From contig OY747702.1 of NCBI GenBank assembly GCA_963556495.2, forward strand, positions 5,976,501 to 6,040,500: 64,000 nucleotides of DNA, in the 5' to 3' direction. The translations under genes were made by a program, and so were the position numbers. Below are positions 11,300 through 25,200 of the stretch, piece by piece (position 1 is the stretch's first letter; the number at the start of each line of letters is the position of its first letter). The stretch comes from Valencia hispanica (taxonomy: Eukaryota; Chordata; Actinopteri; Cyprinodontiformes; Valenciidae). The notes below the pieces were generated by a model that was not told the DNA's origin, searched no databases, and saw nothing but the letters and a program-made list of their open reading frames with translations.

Positions 11300-13130
11300 G
11301 TTGTTTTTTTATCTTGATTTCTGTGTTTAATATGTTTTTAGCAGAGTTATTTATGTTGGTTATTGGGAGCTCCAACCTCACGTTTCCATAGTACTTCCTT
11401 TCCACCCGGAATTCTCCCCGTGTTTGACATTATTACGTGTGAAAGGAGGATTAGTTAATGTGAAAGCAGGCTTGTAGAAAGTTGTTGGGAGATGAATACT
11501 GGTGTATATGAGTCTGGCTTAAATCTTCTGTATGAAAGACTGCAGCGACCCAGAGTCAAATGGTCTTTTTATTGCTGTCCTAAACTTGCAGGGTTTTACA
11601 CTTCCAGGAACATTGATGACAGATACCGGGTTTGGATTAGGTAGAGTGGGTGGGTATGTATGCGTGTGGTTATACTGGTGAACTCAACTCATATATTGAA
11701 CATGTGAACCCACGCGGTCGAGTCTACAACAACACCCTAACTTTACACATGCTCCGAATTACGTGGCTGGGTAAGTTTCAATTGTCCACCTTAACACTAG
11801 ATGGCGTATGCAGCAGGGAAATTTGCACAAGCCCTCTGACAAATCTTTTATGTCATGGTTCGAGTTTGCCTTTTATTATTCTTTCTTTTTTTGTTTGGTT
11901 TACTTGCGTTTTTAATTTGAGTTATTTAGTTGTTCTACACTTACACTTCTGCTTAGAGCATCTTGGTGGACTTATTTGCCCTTGTTTTAGAAGCTCATCC
12001 TTCCACCTGCTCTACACATCCAGAATCACCTCCTCTGTTTATATTCACCTCTCATTTTTCTCAGTTAAATCAGGTCAAATCATCATGCTGGATTTTGGTT
12101 TTAATGGGCATGCTGCAAAAGAACATTGTAGAGTCTTAAAGTCGGATTCATACTTGGCTTAAAAAGTATCCTTGCAAAAACCATGAAGGATTTCTACCTC
12201 AGATAAATAACTACCTCATAACTCGATCCAAACTTAAAGGCTTTTAGCTTATTTTAATCTACATTTAGTGATTTTGAAATACATCAAGTCAGATGATTCA
12301 TAAATTTCAAATCTCTTTCATTAAAAAGATGAACAAATTAGTAAAATCTGCACAAAATTCTTCCTGCTAGGACTTTAAACTCTACATCAAAGCAACATCC
12401 TCCTGTTCAAACAGAGGTCACAGTGAGCAAACATTCAATATACAGACGTGCGCAGTAAACAAGCCTGTTTCCACAACTTTTGTAAGTATGTCTGTAAACT
12501 TTATTTATCAAATCAAATAAAACTGTGTTATGAACAATGACTACTGTAGTGTGTTAAAAGAGTTGAAATGGAGTCTTTCTTCAGAGTTTAAGCAGTTAAA
12601 AAGTTTAGGGCTCAGCAGCGGTTCAGGAGAGAAGCACTTTACTGCTGGGATAAGAGACTTCAGAAGTGTCTGGAGTCCAGACTTACTGCTAATTTCCATG
12701 GTTACATCTTATTGTGTTATGATACCTGCTGCTCATTGGTTAATGCAGTACTGTTTGTCTTCTGCTCTGGTTCAGTCCATGTTTATAGCTTATCAAGTCT
12801 TATCAGTTCACATTCCTTAAAGAGCCCTGCTTTAAGTAGCTATCAGGTCATTAGAATCTCTTCCTAATTTTACATTTTTATTTATATAGAATATAAATTT
12901 CTCAAGACAGTATGTAGATATAATCATAGACAAGCCTCTCTGCTAGAGAGTTTCTCAGGATTAGCATGGAGAATTGGGTGAAAGGGGTATCTGACTTCTT
13001 TCAGTTGCAGGTAGGACAATAAAGTCTCACTCACAGTAATTACCGGTACTCAAATTCTGAGGGCACCATTTGATTGTATCTACATGATCAAACATCATTC
13101 TTCTGTACTAAACAGTTCACATGTTTACCC
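11300..13130. other. 5' flank of malate synthase, no second gene seen
   Basis: A 170-codon open frame (11650-12162) is hydrophobic and low in complexity, with no domain or splice support. A reverse CCAAT (ATTGG) lies near 12736. A transcription start for the gene should lie here or further upstream, but no convincing TATA element could be chosen. Confidence 0.4.
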
Positions 13131-13160
13131 TATTACAGGACCAAAGTAAATCCACACAGC

Positions 13161-13277
13161 ATGGAGCTGTCTCCCCCTCCCACAGGGTTAGAAGCTGAGT
13201 GTGCAACCCTTTTCACCACTGGCTCCCTTCACTTCCTGCATGAGCTGATCTCTACATTTGATGAGGATGTGGAGCAG
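13161..13277 (+). CDS. Malate synthase exon 1 (residues 1-39)
   Basis: Begins [10 protein letters not shown] and ends DEDVEQ before donor GTAACA. The upstream sequence stays open in this frame to an ATG at 13074, but a likely 5'-UTR splice acceptor (CCTATTACAG, ending 13138) lies between, and family similarity starts only after 13161. Ends in phase 0. Confidence 0.85.
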
Positions 13278-16200
13278 GTAACACAGCTGAAAAGGTCCTT
13301 TTTGTACTCGAGGAATTTGTGACAAGGTTCTACTTTCTTTTTTCTTCTTTAGATTCTCCAACTGAGAGTGTCCAGAAAGGCTCACCTGGATCTCTCAGGT
13401 GAGCTCCCAGATTTCTTGGAAAGCACCGCACACATAAGGGCAGACCCAGCCTGGAGAGTTCTCCCGGTCCCCTTCAGGCTCCAAAAACGGCACGTGGATA
13501 TTGGAGATATGGCCCCCTGTGATACTCAGCGCTTCATCAGAGCTCTGCAGTCTCCAGCACAAGGCATACAGGTAAAACATATTCACTGTTTTTATCATAG
13601 AGCAGTACAGAAAATCAAACTTAATGAGGATCAAGCAGAAATGTTTTTATTTTTGCTTTCTTGTCCAGTTTGGCAATCAAGGTTTAAAACATTTTCTATA
13701 ATAATTTCCATGTTCAACAGAAAAACACAATGTGTATTGTCGGCTTCTTATCATAATGTGCTCTGCAACTCACTTCCTGCTCAGAGAGGTGGGGGCGCCG
13801 AACTCCAAAACCCCAGCGGGAACTGTTTCAAAATAAGACCCAGAACTGAGAGACAGAGAGTAAAACAACACACGCAAACAGATATCTGTTTCACAAAGGA
13901 CGCACCTGCAGATGGGAGCCAGAAAAGATCTGACTCGCTTCTCTACCAGGGTGTACCATTTTTATTTCAGAAGAACAAAGAACATATCACATGACTCCTC
14001 TCTCCTCCTTCTACATCTTGACAGGTCATTTATTTTCTCCTGACCGTACCAGGAACTAGAGTTATAACTGATCCTCCCTGCTTTCAGTTCATATCTTTAC
14101 TCAAGAGTTTGTTTACTTAAAACCTTAAACCCTATAAAATACTGGTAAAAGAGTCATGTTTTACTACCCTGAATAATATAAACAGGCCTATTACTTCTAA
14201 AGCTTACTAAGATATAGTTAAAACATATATACTGCATAATAAAAAATAGCCCCCGAAAAGTAGAATACAACAGTATCCATCCCAAGCAGCACACAAACTC
14301 TTCAACGATTGTGGTTGCAATGTAACATGAAGGATTTTATGGGCCAAACAACACAAAAAAGTGCACAACTTGGAAGTTTAAGGAAAATGATTTAATGGTT
14401 TAAATTTTTTTAAACCAAAAAACTCTCAAACTTGATGTGCATTTTGTGTTTACCCCCCTTTAACTTAGACATCCCTAAATAGAATCCAGTGCTGGGTTGT
14501 TTTCAGAAGTCATTTAGGAGCATCTCATGGATCACAGTTCAATCTCAAAATGGAATCTGGGGGAGAATATTTAGGTATGAGCTAAATATTTATCTGGGAA
14601 ATATTTAGTTTGGAATTGTGATAGTTATAAATTAATGAATAAGATGGTAAAAATATGACTTTGGAAAATGAACCACCATTTTGTTTATCTTGTGATAGGC
14701 TAAATACTCAAAATTATTTTTGTTAGTTTTTGACTCTGTAACTTTACAAATGGCACCCCATAAGAGCAGAATAGATCCCAAACAAGACATCAGGGATTTT
14801 AACTTTACTCTCCACAAGAATGAGTGACTATTCAATTAACACCTGTTATTTAATGATTAGATACTGAATCTGATTTTAATGCCCTTTCTGGGCTTTTTCT
14901 GTTGTGAACACACCTTTTGGTCTCTGAATGCTGGAAGCAAATACACAGTGGAGGCTAAAACTAAAATGAACAAAGTTTGTGTAGATTCTCAGAGAGTTTA
15001 AATGAAGGCAACTGGACTTTTTTGTTGTCTTGAAAACGTTTTGTCTCTCATGCAAGAGGCTTCTTCAGTTCTGAAAACTGGATTGGAATTATCAGATTTA
15101 TAAATCTAAGGTTAAGGCTCACTAACGGGGCTATCGTTATACCTACTGTAATCAGCTTTCAAGCACTAAGCAATCTTGGTGATGTAGGAGTAGTTAACGG
15201 TGAAACGACCCCGGTTATGTAATTATGCGCTGTTTTGGTCACGTATGCCTTCACCTTAAGCCGTTTTCAGACAGAAGTTCTGGAATATTTGCAGACAATT
15301 CCATCCGGTCTTTAATTGGAGTTCTGTTTTCAAATACACCACTTTTTCCAGGAATATTTCCTTTCGGCTGCTTTCACACAGCAAGAAATGTACCGGAGGA
15401 TCCTGATGAATGTCTGGGGGGTGGGGGGTGCGGGGGAGTGGGAGGTTGTATGTGGATATTACGTTAACTTAGTGCAGTAGGCGTACATGTCATTTCCCCA
15501 AACAAAGGGATTATTGCAAAGATGGTCGACGAAACAGCAGATCTACTCGCAGTGCTCGTCTTTGTGATGTGTGCAATTTTGCGCACATGGAAACGTTTAA
15601 GAGACATCGACGAATAAGCTGAAAGGAAAATAGTGACATTTATACGTCATGATCAATGCGTGCGCTCCCTGCATCGCCCCGCCCCCCCCCCCCCCCCCCC
15701 ACACCGGAAGATTGCTTTCAGACACAAAAGCAAAACAGACGAATTCCGGAAAACTACCGTTTTTCATGGCCGTTTGAAAGGGGCTTTAGTTTAGATTAAT
15801 AAATCTGATACTTACAATCCAGTTTACAGAACTGAAGAAGCCTCTTGGATGAGAGATGAAACATATTCAAGACAACAAGAAAAGTCCAGTTGCCTTTATT
15901 TAAACTCTCAAGAAGAAAAAAGAGATGGATGTTTTCTTGAAAACCTGGTCCTGATGCCAAGCTACAAACTTATGGAGGACTATGGGGTCATTGGAAAAGC
16001 AATACAGCATTTTGACGATGAGTGCTTAATTGTGAATTAAAAATCTAGATTGCTAAATATAATTTCAAATTCAACAATTACAAAAAAGACACATTTGAAA
16101 AGCATTTTATAGTTATACATTTTAAATCGAAATACTAAAGAGGAATTGCAAACTGTATTTATTATTTGATTATTAAATACTCTCTCATTGGTTAGACACG

Positions 16201-19200
16201 AGCTGTGCAGCTCGGCAATGGCCACCCAAATGTGGCTGTCTAACCAATGAGAGAGCTGGTTACATTCGACGAGCAACTGTGATTTGGTTGAACTTGGTTT
16301 TCAGTGTGCTCAGGGAACAGGAGGGTCACTCGAATGCAAAAAGGAGAGAGTAAACCATTTACGAAATACAATTGCAAGAAGGATTTGAAAATGAGAGCCG
16401 GAAAGAGAAAACGGATGTAGAAAAGGAAATAACTTTTTTAAATGTATGAAAAGAATAGATATTTACAATCTCATTTATTAATTGTGTTATTTAATTCACC
16501 ATTTTGTAATAGGATTTGACATTTTCAAATCACAGTATTTTAATAATCAAATAATAAATACAATTTGCAATTCCTCTTTCGTATTTCAATTTAAAATGTG
16601 TAATTACAAAATGTTTTCAAATTTGTCTTTTTTTGTATGGATTAATTGTTGAATTTGAAATTATATTTAGCAATCTATATTTTTATTCACAATTAAGCAC
16701 TCATCGTCAAAATGCTGTATTGCTTTTCCAATGACCCCCGTAGTCCTCCATACAAACTGTCCAACAAGGAGGAGACACATTAAAACAGTGACTGATCCGA
16801 ATCTCAGCTTTCTGCATAGAATTGGCCCTTTGTTCAGGATGTCAGTGTTCTCTACTTTCTTCCAAATGCACAGTTGCATACATGTTAGAGATAACTTATA
16901 ATTTGATGATGTGGGCAGTTTTCATTCATGTTTGAGCTTCTAGACCTCCACACAGCGGCCCCTTTATACCTGCACAACCCTTGCATTGTTTAAAACTTTG
17001 ACTGCCAACATTTCTCTGGTTTAAACATTTGGCTGCTTTGTAGAAGTTGGATGAAATCTTCTTTTCACTTTCCTCAGGTTGACTTTGATGATGGGAACTG
17101 CCCAACTTTCCACAACCAGATCAAAGGTATTCACAATGTCATTCTGGCAGTGAACAGCCGGCTCTCTGGTGAGTGTCTGACTTTACACGTTATTCCCCTG
17201 CAGCCACTTTGCATTACACTAGAATATTTGCTAGGGTAAAAGACACAGAACACGTGTTCTCATGAGCCCCAATGTTCTTGGGATTCCCTTCTGTGAGAGC
17301 AGGTGTCCCACACATATCCCAGGCTCCAGTGCTGATGCTGCGTCCCCGTGCCTGGAACATGGTGGAGCACAACATGATGGTAACATGTTATAGCTACATT
17401 TGATTACACTCTTTAAGGCCATTTTGGATGCATAGATGTCACTCAGAGGTTTAGAGGTCTTCAACATGTTAATATTTGCTGCAACCAAATCCTCCAGGTG
17501 GAGGGAAAGGAGGCCCCTGGTCCTCTGTTTGACTTTGGACTCCTCATGTATCACTGTGGAAGGACACTGTTTGAGCACCAGAGTGGACCATTTTTCTACC
17601 TGTCAAAGGTAAACTCAAACACACAGACACAAACAGGCTTCTTCACTGGGTTTTACTTCAATGAAAGGGAGTATCTGAAACTAAATGTAGCTTTATAGCT
17701 ACAGTCAAAATATGAATCTGCTTTCATCATAAACTCACCGTTATCAGGATGTTTCAAATTCCACGAAAAATTCCCCTTCCCCTCCAAAATGACTTACCCA
17801 ACATAAATGGAGCATGTCTTCACGACTACAGGGCCTGAGAGAAAAATCGGTCTCAAAGTAAAGCTAAGACATGTCAGATAAACAGTATAGTGGCCTAGAA
17901 GGCTCTTTAAAGTCAAAAAGCCACAGCGCAAACAACAAAAGCCAAAACTAAAGTAATGCTAATGTCAAATTGACAATAAATAAATAAATGTGGAACTAAA
18001 TAAATAAATTAGGTAATACATTTGTAAATAAATAAATATATATATAAATAAGGAAATAAATAACTACATTAATGTGGAAATAAATAAAATGTGAAATACA
18101 TTTGTAAATAAATAAATTTGTAAATAAATAGAGAAATAAATAAATTTGTAATGCTTAATAATGTGCAATGTGCAGTGGAATGCATTGCAAAGCAATGCAT
18201 TGCACTGCCTCCCATTTGCATGGCAGGCACCTATTATTCTTCACCTCGAAACTGGGCGCTCAAACTTTCTCCGTTAATGCGGGTCGTACCGTAGCATGCA
18301 CCCCCATAATGGATATATCAAAACGTGCGGCTCGATCCCGGGAGGTGTGCTATTACTTTTATTGGTGATTGGAGTTACCATGGCGACATAATTAGCCAAA
18401 AATCATGCCCAAAAATACCATAGAAATGAATGGAGTCAGGTGTCGGAGCGATCATAAAAATCCCCTTTTTGAGGATTTACTCTGCCATCACACGTTCACT
18501 TAGAAAAACCATTAAACTTGTTCAGAAGTGAAGACGGGATGTTGATATCTGTTACGGTTTTTTAACAATTTGCCTCTGAGCGACCCAAAGTTTGCCCTAA
18601 ATTTCAATTTTTAGAGTGTAACAGTCGTTAAGTCAGAGTGCGAGATTTTGTCATAGCTGGAACCCAAATGATTTTTTAACTCGCTGTCACAGTCACATAT
18701 TTCATTCTATTGAAATGATTTTCGGGCATGTGAAAGGCACGGATTTATTTCCACACGATCTTTCATTTTTCTATGTCTAACCGTTCCTTTCTACACGCTC
18801 CAGAGTGCTCAGGCGGCGAAGAATTCCGACCATTTTCTCCTATACTTTAACATGGAGAATTCTGTGATTTTTTTTTTAAAGCTGAGCCTTCCTGTAAGTC
18901 ATCTCTCTCTCGTTCGTTCTTGGACTGCGAACAATGTACAGAGTTGTACTTTTCCATGATCGAAGACGAAAAATAACTCTCACTGACGCTTCGAGAATTT
19001 TTCTGATACCTTGTACGGTTTTCAAACAGCTGCAATTTGTTCGGACCCCTTTTTGGAGTCAGAATTTGGCTTCATCAAAGGGAGACAACAGCTGTGTCAC
19101 ACACACATGCACCTGCCAGCTTTGCTGTTACTTAGCAACAGCACAACTGGCTTCTGAGGAGAACAAAAGGTCACTTAAGGTCATTAGAACTCTATTTGGA

Positions 19201-22200
19201 CATGGAGTTAAGGCCTGATAGATTATTGGATTACCATTCGGAGAATTTTCTTATACATATGATACTCAATCAGCCTTAACTGACATCCATGATGGACTTT
19301 CAAAATAACACTCAGACAAGCTCTTCAAAATAAAAGCCCTCAGATTTTCAATAGAAGATCATAGTGGCTTTGTATGTTACACTACTATTGCAGGGAATGT
19401 TACAAGGAGGTTCTGTCTGTCTGTCTCTCTCAGCAGCAGCTGCTCCTGGCGTCTCTTTGGAGAAGAGCCCATTAAAGGTCACGAAAGGTCTAGTTAACAC
19501 TAATAGTCATGAATGTAATGCCTCAAAGAACTGGATTAATAATGGGAGAATCACTATATATAGCTATCGATACTCAGCCAGCCTTAGACTTAGATTTAGA
19601 CTCAACTTTATTTATCCCTTTGGGATGATTCCCTCAGGGAAATTAACATTTCCAGCAGCAAACTGTCCTCCCTATTTCCTCCTCCCCCCAAGTGAGGAGT
19701 TGAAGAGGGTGATTGCACGATGGACAAAGGAGTTCTTGTGTCTACTGGTCCTGCATTTGGGAAGAAGCAGTCTCTCACTGAACCGGCTCCTCTGGTTGCT
19801 GATGACAGAGTGCAGAGGATGGCTGGTGTTGTCAAGAATATCCAGCAGTTTGTCCAGTGTCCTCATCTCTGCCACCGTCACCAGAGAGTCCAGCTTCATG
19901 CCGACCACAGAGCCTGCCCGCTTGATCAGTTTATCCAGTCTGGATCTGTCCTTCTTGGATATGCTGCCCCCCCAGCACACCACGGTGTAAAAGAGGACGC
20001 TGGCAACCACAGACTGGTAAAACATTCCTAGCAGTTTGCTGCAGATGTTAAAAGACCGCATGTCTCCTCAGGAAGTACAGCCTGCTCTGTGTCTTCGCTT
20101 ACAGGTGGCTGGTGTGTGTTGTCCAGTCCAGTTTTTTATCCAGCCACAGCCCTAATTGGACTTTGTCTCTCTTTCTCTGTCTCCCTGTCTCTCTCCATCT
20201 GTCTGTCTATTAATTAGTTTACTTAATAGGCACATTCTTTATTCTGGCCACAACTCCATTTCCCATATTCAGTCAGGTTTTAGAGCTCATCATAGCACTG
20301 AAACAGCACTGGTGAAGGTTACTAATGATATTCTCATGGCCTCAGATAATGGACTTGTGTCTGTTCTGGTTTTGTTAGATCTCAGTGCTGCTTTTGACAC
20401 AGTCGATCATAATATTCTCTTAGAAAGGCTTGAACATGTTGCAGGGATCAAAGGAACAGCACTAGGCTGGTTTAAATCATATTTGTCTGATAGATTCCAG
20501 TTTGTTCATCTAAATGATAAATCTTCTTCACTCTCAAGGGTTACTTGTGGAGTTCCACAGGGTTCTGTGCTTGGACCAATTCTGTTCACCATATATATGC
20601 TCCCAATTGGTAGAATCATTAGACAGCATGGGATAAATTTCCACAGCTATGCAGATGATACACAACTATATTTATCCATAAATCCTGATGAACCCAGTCA
20701 GTTAGGTAGATTACAGGCATGTCTGGAAGACATAAAAACATGGATGACCCTAAACTTTTTGCTTTTAAATTCTGACAAAACTTCTGTCTTTGGACCAGAA
20801 GTTCTTAAACAGAAACTGATTAGTCAATCACTTCATCTGGATGGCATTAAATTGGCCCCCAGTAATAACGTAAAGAACCTCGGCATTATTTTTGACCAAT
20901 ACTTGACATTTAAATCCCATATTAAACACTTTTTTCACATATTGCTTCGAGGTTATTGATAACATTATAGCTAGCATTAGCATGCTAGTTAGCATTAGCA
21001 TGCTAGCTAATGTTAGCATTTTTGCAAATTTTTTAATTTTGCTTAACTTTTTCTACTCATGCCTTCGAAGCTAATGATTACATGTTAGCTACCATTAGCA
21101 TGGTAGTTAGCATTAGCATGCTAGCTCATGTTAGCATTTTAGCTGATTTTGAATTTTGCAAAACTTTTTCTACACGACTGCGATGCTAATGATTACATGC
21201 TAGTTAACATTAGCATGCCAGCTGATGTTAGCATTTTAGCTAACTTTTTTAATATTCTTAACTCTTCTTAGTGATTACTTTGCCGCAAATGATTACATGT
21301 TAGCTAGCATTAGCATGCTAGTGAGCATTAGCATGCTAGCTCATGTTAGCATTTTAGCTAATTCTTTATTTTTGCTCAACCTTTTCTACTCATTGCTTTG
21401 AGAATATTGATAACATGCTAGCTAGTATTAGCATGCTAGTTGGCATTACTTATGACTGCTTATAATTGCTTGTTTGGTTTTAATTTATTTAAGCTTTGAA
21501 GCTCGATACATATATCTTGCTGAAGCTAACTCTGTAACAGAACCTCTGATTGGGGGTCTGTGGCGGGGCCTGACACCACGTGGCAGGCCGCGTTTAAATT
21601 TCCTGAAATTTTCTAGTTTATTTTGATATTTACTTATTTATTTCCTTCCACATAAATAAATGTGAAATTATTTATTTCCACATTTATTTATTTCCACAGT
21701 GTTAGAAACACCCCCCTTATTAGAATACACTTCATTAAATAAATAAATGTGTAAAATAAATAAATAAATGTGCAAATAAATAATTACTTTTATTTTCTCC
21801 CACATTTATTTGTTTATTTACACATTTATTTATTTATTGTCAGTTTTGGCTGGGAAAGTCCTCCATAAAGTAGGTGCTAAAAGTTCACCATAAATTATTT
21901 TAGCATTAATGTGGCTGTTGCTTTTTGTTGACCCTTCTGGGCCACTGTAAAATTCACATGGAACACAAACAATTTCAAAAGACAACATCGAGCTTTTTAT
22001 GATGGTGGACATTTGCAATGGAAATACTTGTTTATTCATGGACACCTTGTTGAGCAAAGAGGCTTCTTCACTCCCTAACAGGTCACTAACAGCAGGCAAA
22101 TAATGCCTAATGGAATTTTGAGCAACACTGATGAGTCGACGCATACATGCGTACATACATGCCTGTATGTAGCTCAGCTCATAGAGTGAGACCCCATAAA

Positions 22201-25200
22201 CGGTGCTTGTATCACTTTAAGAAGTAGTCACGTGTCTAATACGGCTGCTGTTTCACCTGTCACTGAAGCAACTGTTTAAAAGTAAGACCATCTCCATCTG
22301 TCTATAGGATGCATTTCTGCTAAAAGTGCTTTTTTTAAAATGTTTTTGTGGACTTCATTTAACAGTGGACAGCAAATAGAAGGGGGGGGGAGACCTGCGG
22401 TAAAGGTCATGGGAAATGGGAGGACCGCGGTGAGAACTGAGGCCACCATACATGGTGCGTCCACACCAACCACTGAGCTATGCGCCCAGAAGTAGATCTT
22501 TTGAACCAAGATTATCCCCAGAAAGCCACTGTTACATCATGGAGCCCGAAAGAAAATGGGAGGTTTCTGCCATGTGGTATCATTTTGATCATACATCGGC
22601 AAATAAGTTATTTGTTTTTATTTCCTGGTTTCATTCTGTTACTTTCAGTTTCTGGTTGATCTATCAGAATTTCAGTCCATTTCAAAATTACTCTGGCTCC
22701 AGTGTAAAGCGCTTTGAGTGGTCAGTATGACTAGAAGAGCGCTAAATAAGTTCTGTCCATTTACTGTAGTTCTTTGAGGAGGAACCTTTCTGGTGACTGA
22801 TTACAGCCGCTGTTAAAATAAAATCCTCACTCATCCTATCTGCCTAAATGTTCCCAACACAGGAAAACAAATGAATGAATGGTTAGTAAATACTTTTAGA
22901 ACCTTTAAAGCAAAGGTTCATGGGAGTTTTTCAAAAGAGCTTTTCTAGCTTCCTGCAGCAGCTGCAGATGCGACTTTAAAACTAAGGTATTCATTTACAG
23001 CAACAAGTTTTTTTTTCCGTTGCTTCACTGTTCTTTTTTTTTCAGCTTAACCACATTTTTCAGCTTTTCCTTTCTCAAACATACACTGTTTATTGGTGGT
23101 ATGTTTGCATGTTTCAGTGTTGCTTTCATTTGCAGATGGAGAGCTTGATGGAGGCCAGGCTGTGGAACAACATATTTGTCTGGACACAACAAAAGGTCTG
23201 ACTGCTATAATTAACTTTTAACTATTAGAATTGTTCATCTTTATTAGTTTGAAAATGAAAATGCATTTCTGCAAATGCATTTTCATTTTCAACTTTAACA
23301 TTTCAAATTGAATTTTGTAACTATTTTGCTGGGGTGCAATTTGAAAATTAAATCTTAAAAGCCCTTTTCTATTTAATTTTAATTAAGTTACAGAATGAGC
23401 ACTGTTGAATTGTAAAATGAAAAAGCAGTTAGGATGATTCGTTTTTAATTTTATGAGTCAAAAATGGCATTTGTATTCAGAATATGAAAAAGCATTTCTT
23501 CCAATGCATTTTATTTTTCAACTTTGACATTTCAAAATGAATTTTGTAACTATTTTGCTGGGATGCAATTTGAAAATTAAATCTTAAATGTCCTTTTCTA
23601 TTTAATTTTAATGAAGTTACAGAATGAGCAATGTTGAATTGTAAAATGAAAAAGCAGTTTGGATAATTTCTTTTTAATTTTATTTATGAGTCAAAAATAG
23701 CAGCTAGATTTTGAAAATGAAAAAGCATTTGTGCTAATCCATTTTAATTTGATTTATGTTACACATACGCTTCCATATACATCTGCCTTTAATATATAAA
23801 ACTTAATGACCAAAATATTACAACGTTTTTCTTCTGCAATAGAAACATCTACCTTTTATTTTAAACTGAACATTTTAAAGGCAGATTAGAATTATACAGG
23901 TGAAACTTAAAAATTAGAATATTGTGCAAAAGTTGTTTTATTTCAGTTATTCAACTTAAAAGGGAAAACTAATACATGATATCAACTCATTGCAAAGGGA
24001 GAAATTTCAAGCCTTTATTTGTTATAATTTTGATGATTACGGCTTACAGTTTATGAAAACCCCAAATTCAAAATCTCAGAAAATTAGAATATTACATGAA
24101 GTTCCTAAAACAAGGATTTTGAATAAAAAAATGTCAGCCCTCTGAAAAGTATAATCATACATATGTACTTAGTACTTGGTTTGGGCCCCTTTTGAATCAA
24201 TTACTGCCTCAATGCGGCGTGGCATCGATATTATCAGCCTCATTGTTCGGTCTCATGTCTCTCATCTTTCTCTTGGCAATGCCCCATAGATTCTCTATGG
24301 GGTTCAGGTCAGACAAGTTTGCTGGCCAATCAAGCACAGTAATCCCATGGTCACTGAACCAGGTTTTTGTACTTTTGGCAGTGTGGGCAGGTGCCAAGAC
24401 CTGCTAGAAAATGAAGTCAGCATCTGCTCATCTGCAGAAGGAAGCATGAAGTGCTTCAAAATGTCCTGGTAGATGGCTGCGTTGACTCTGGACTTAATAA
24501 AACGCAGTGGACCAATAGCATTAGATGACATGGCTCCTCAACACAGGCTGTGGAAACTTTACCCTGAACTTCAAGCATCTTGGATTGTGTGCCTCTCCAT
24601 TCTTCCTCCAGACTCTGGGACCTTAGTTTCTAATTGAGATGCAAAATTTGCTCTGATCAGAAAAGAGGACTTTGGACCACTGAGCAAGAGACCAGTTATT
24701 TTTTCTTTAAGGTTCTGATGTTTGATGTTCAGGCGCAGCTTGATTAGAGGAATACATGAAGTCCATATCAGTAGTCCATATCTAGGATCTGTGTGTGTGT
24801 GGTGGCTCTTGATGCACTAACTCCACCCTCAGTCCACTCCTTGTGAAGGTCCCTAACACTTTTGAATGGCCTTTTCCTGACAATCCTCTCCAGGCTGTGG
24901 TCATCCCTGCTGCTTGTGCACCTTTTTCTTCCACCTTTTTCCTTTCCACACAACTTTCTATTAATGTGCTTTGATACAGCACTTTGGGAACATCCAACTT
25001 CTTTTGCAATTACCTTTTGAAGTCAGTGATGGTTTTGTGCAGAACTGTCAGGTCAGCAGTCTTCAGCAGATTGTAATTCCAACTGAACCAGACTGGGAGA
25101 CCATTTAAAGGCTTAGGAACCCTTTGCAGGTCTTTTGGATTAATTAGCTCTATAGAGTGTGACACTTTGAGCCTAAAATATTGAACCTTTTCCCAATATT

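Larger units (their letters stand above)
17966..21845. mobile_element. Composite element bounded by AAATAAATG inverted ends
   Basis: GACAATAAATAAATAAATG begins near 17970 and its reverse ends near 21842; 170-200 bp of AAATAAATGTGG-type repeats lie inside each end. Inside are a palindrome around GCATTGCAAAGCAATGC (18171-18208), about 1.1 kb of unassigned sequence, a Rex1 piece, an L2 piece and a satellite. A smaller relative is at 62555-63205. No transposase was found. The single-element interpretation is inference. Confidence 0.5.

Noticed and set aside
11650..12162. 170-codon open frame upstream of malate synthase
   Set aside because: Hydrophobic, low-complexity translation with no domain, no splice logic and no homology I recognise; likely chance.
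13074..13160. Upstream in-frame ATG at 13074 as malate synthase start
   Set aside because: The added residues have no family similarity and a likely 5'-UTR splice acceptor lies between the two ATGs.
13780..13825. Primer-binding site (GGGGGCGCCGAACT) of a second retroelement
   Set aside because: Does not match any tRNA 3' end known to me over enough bases, and no LTR-like neighbours are present.
13368..13994. 208-codon open frame on + strand as a separate gene
   Set aside because: It is exon 2 of malate synthase read past its donor at 13572 into the intron.
16180..16255. microRNA-type hairpin
   Set aside because: The stem is perfect and continuous with the inverted structure of a transposon; no sign of a dedicated miRNA precursor.
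17303..17323. Alternative exon 4 acceptor at 17321-17322
   Set aside because: Using it would drop codons matching the family and break the phase with exon 3.
19364..19990. 208-codon open frame on + strand
   Set aside because: It is antisense to the Rex1 C-terminal region, which is the real coding sense; no domain of its own.
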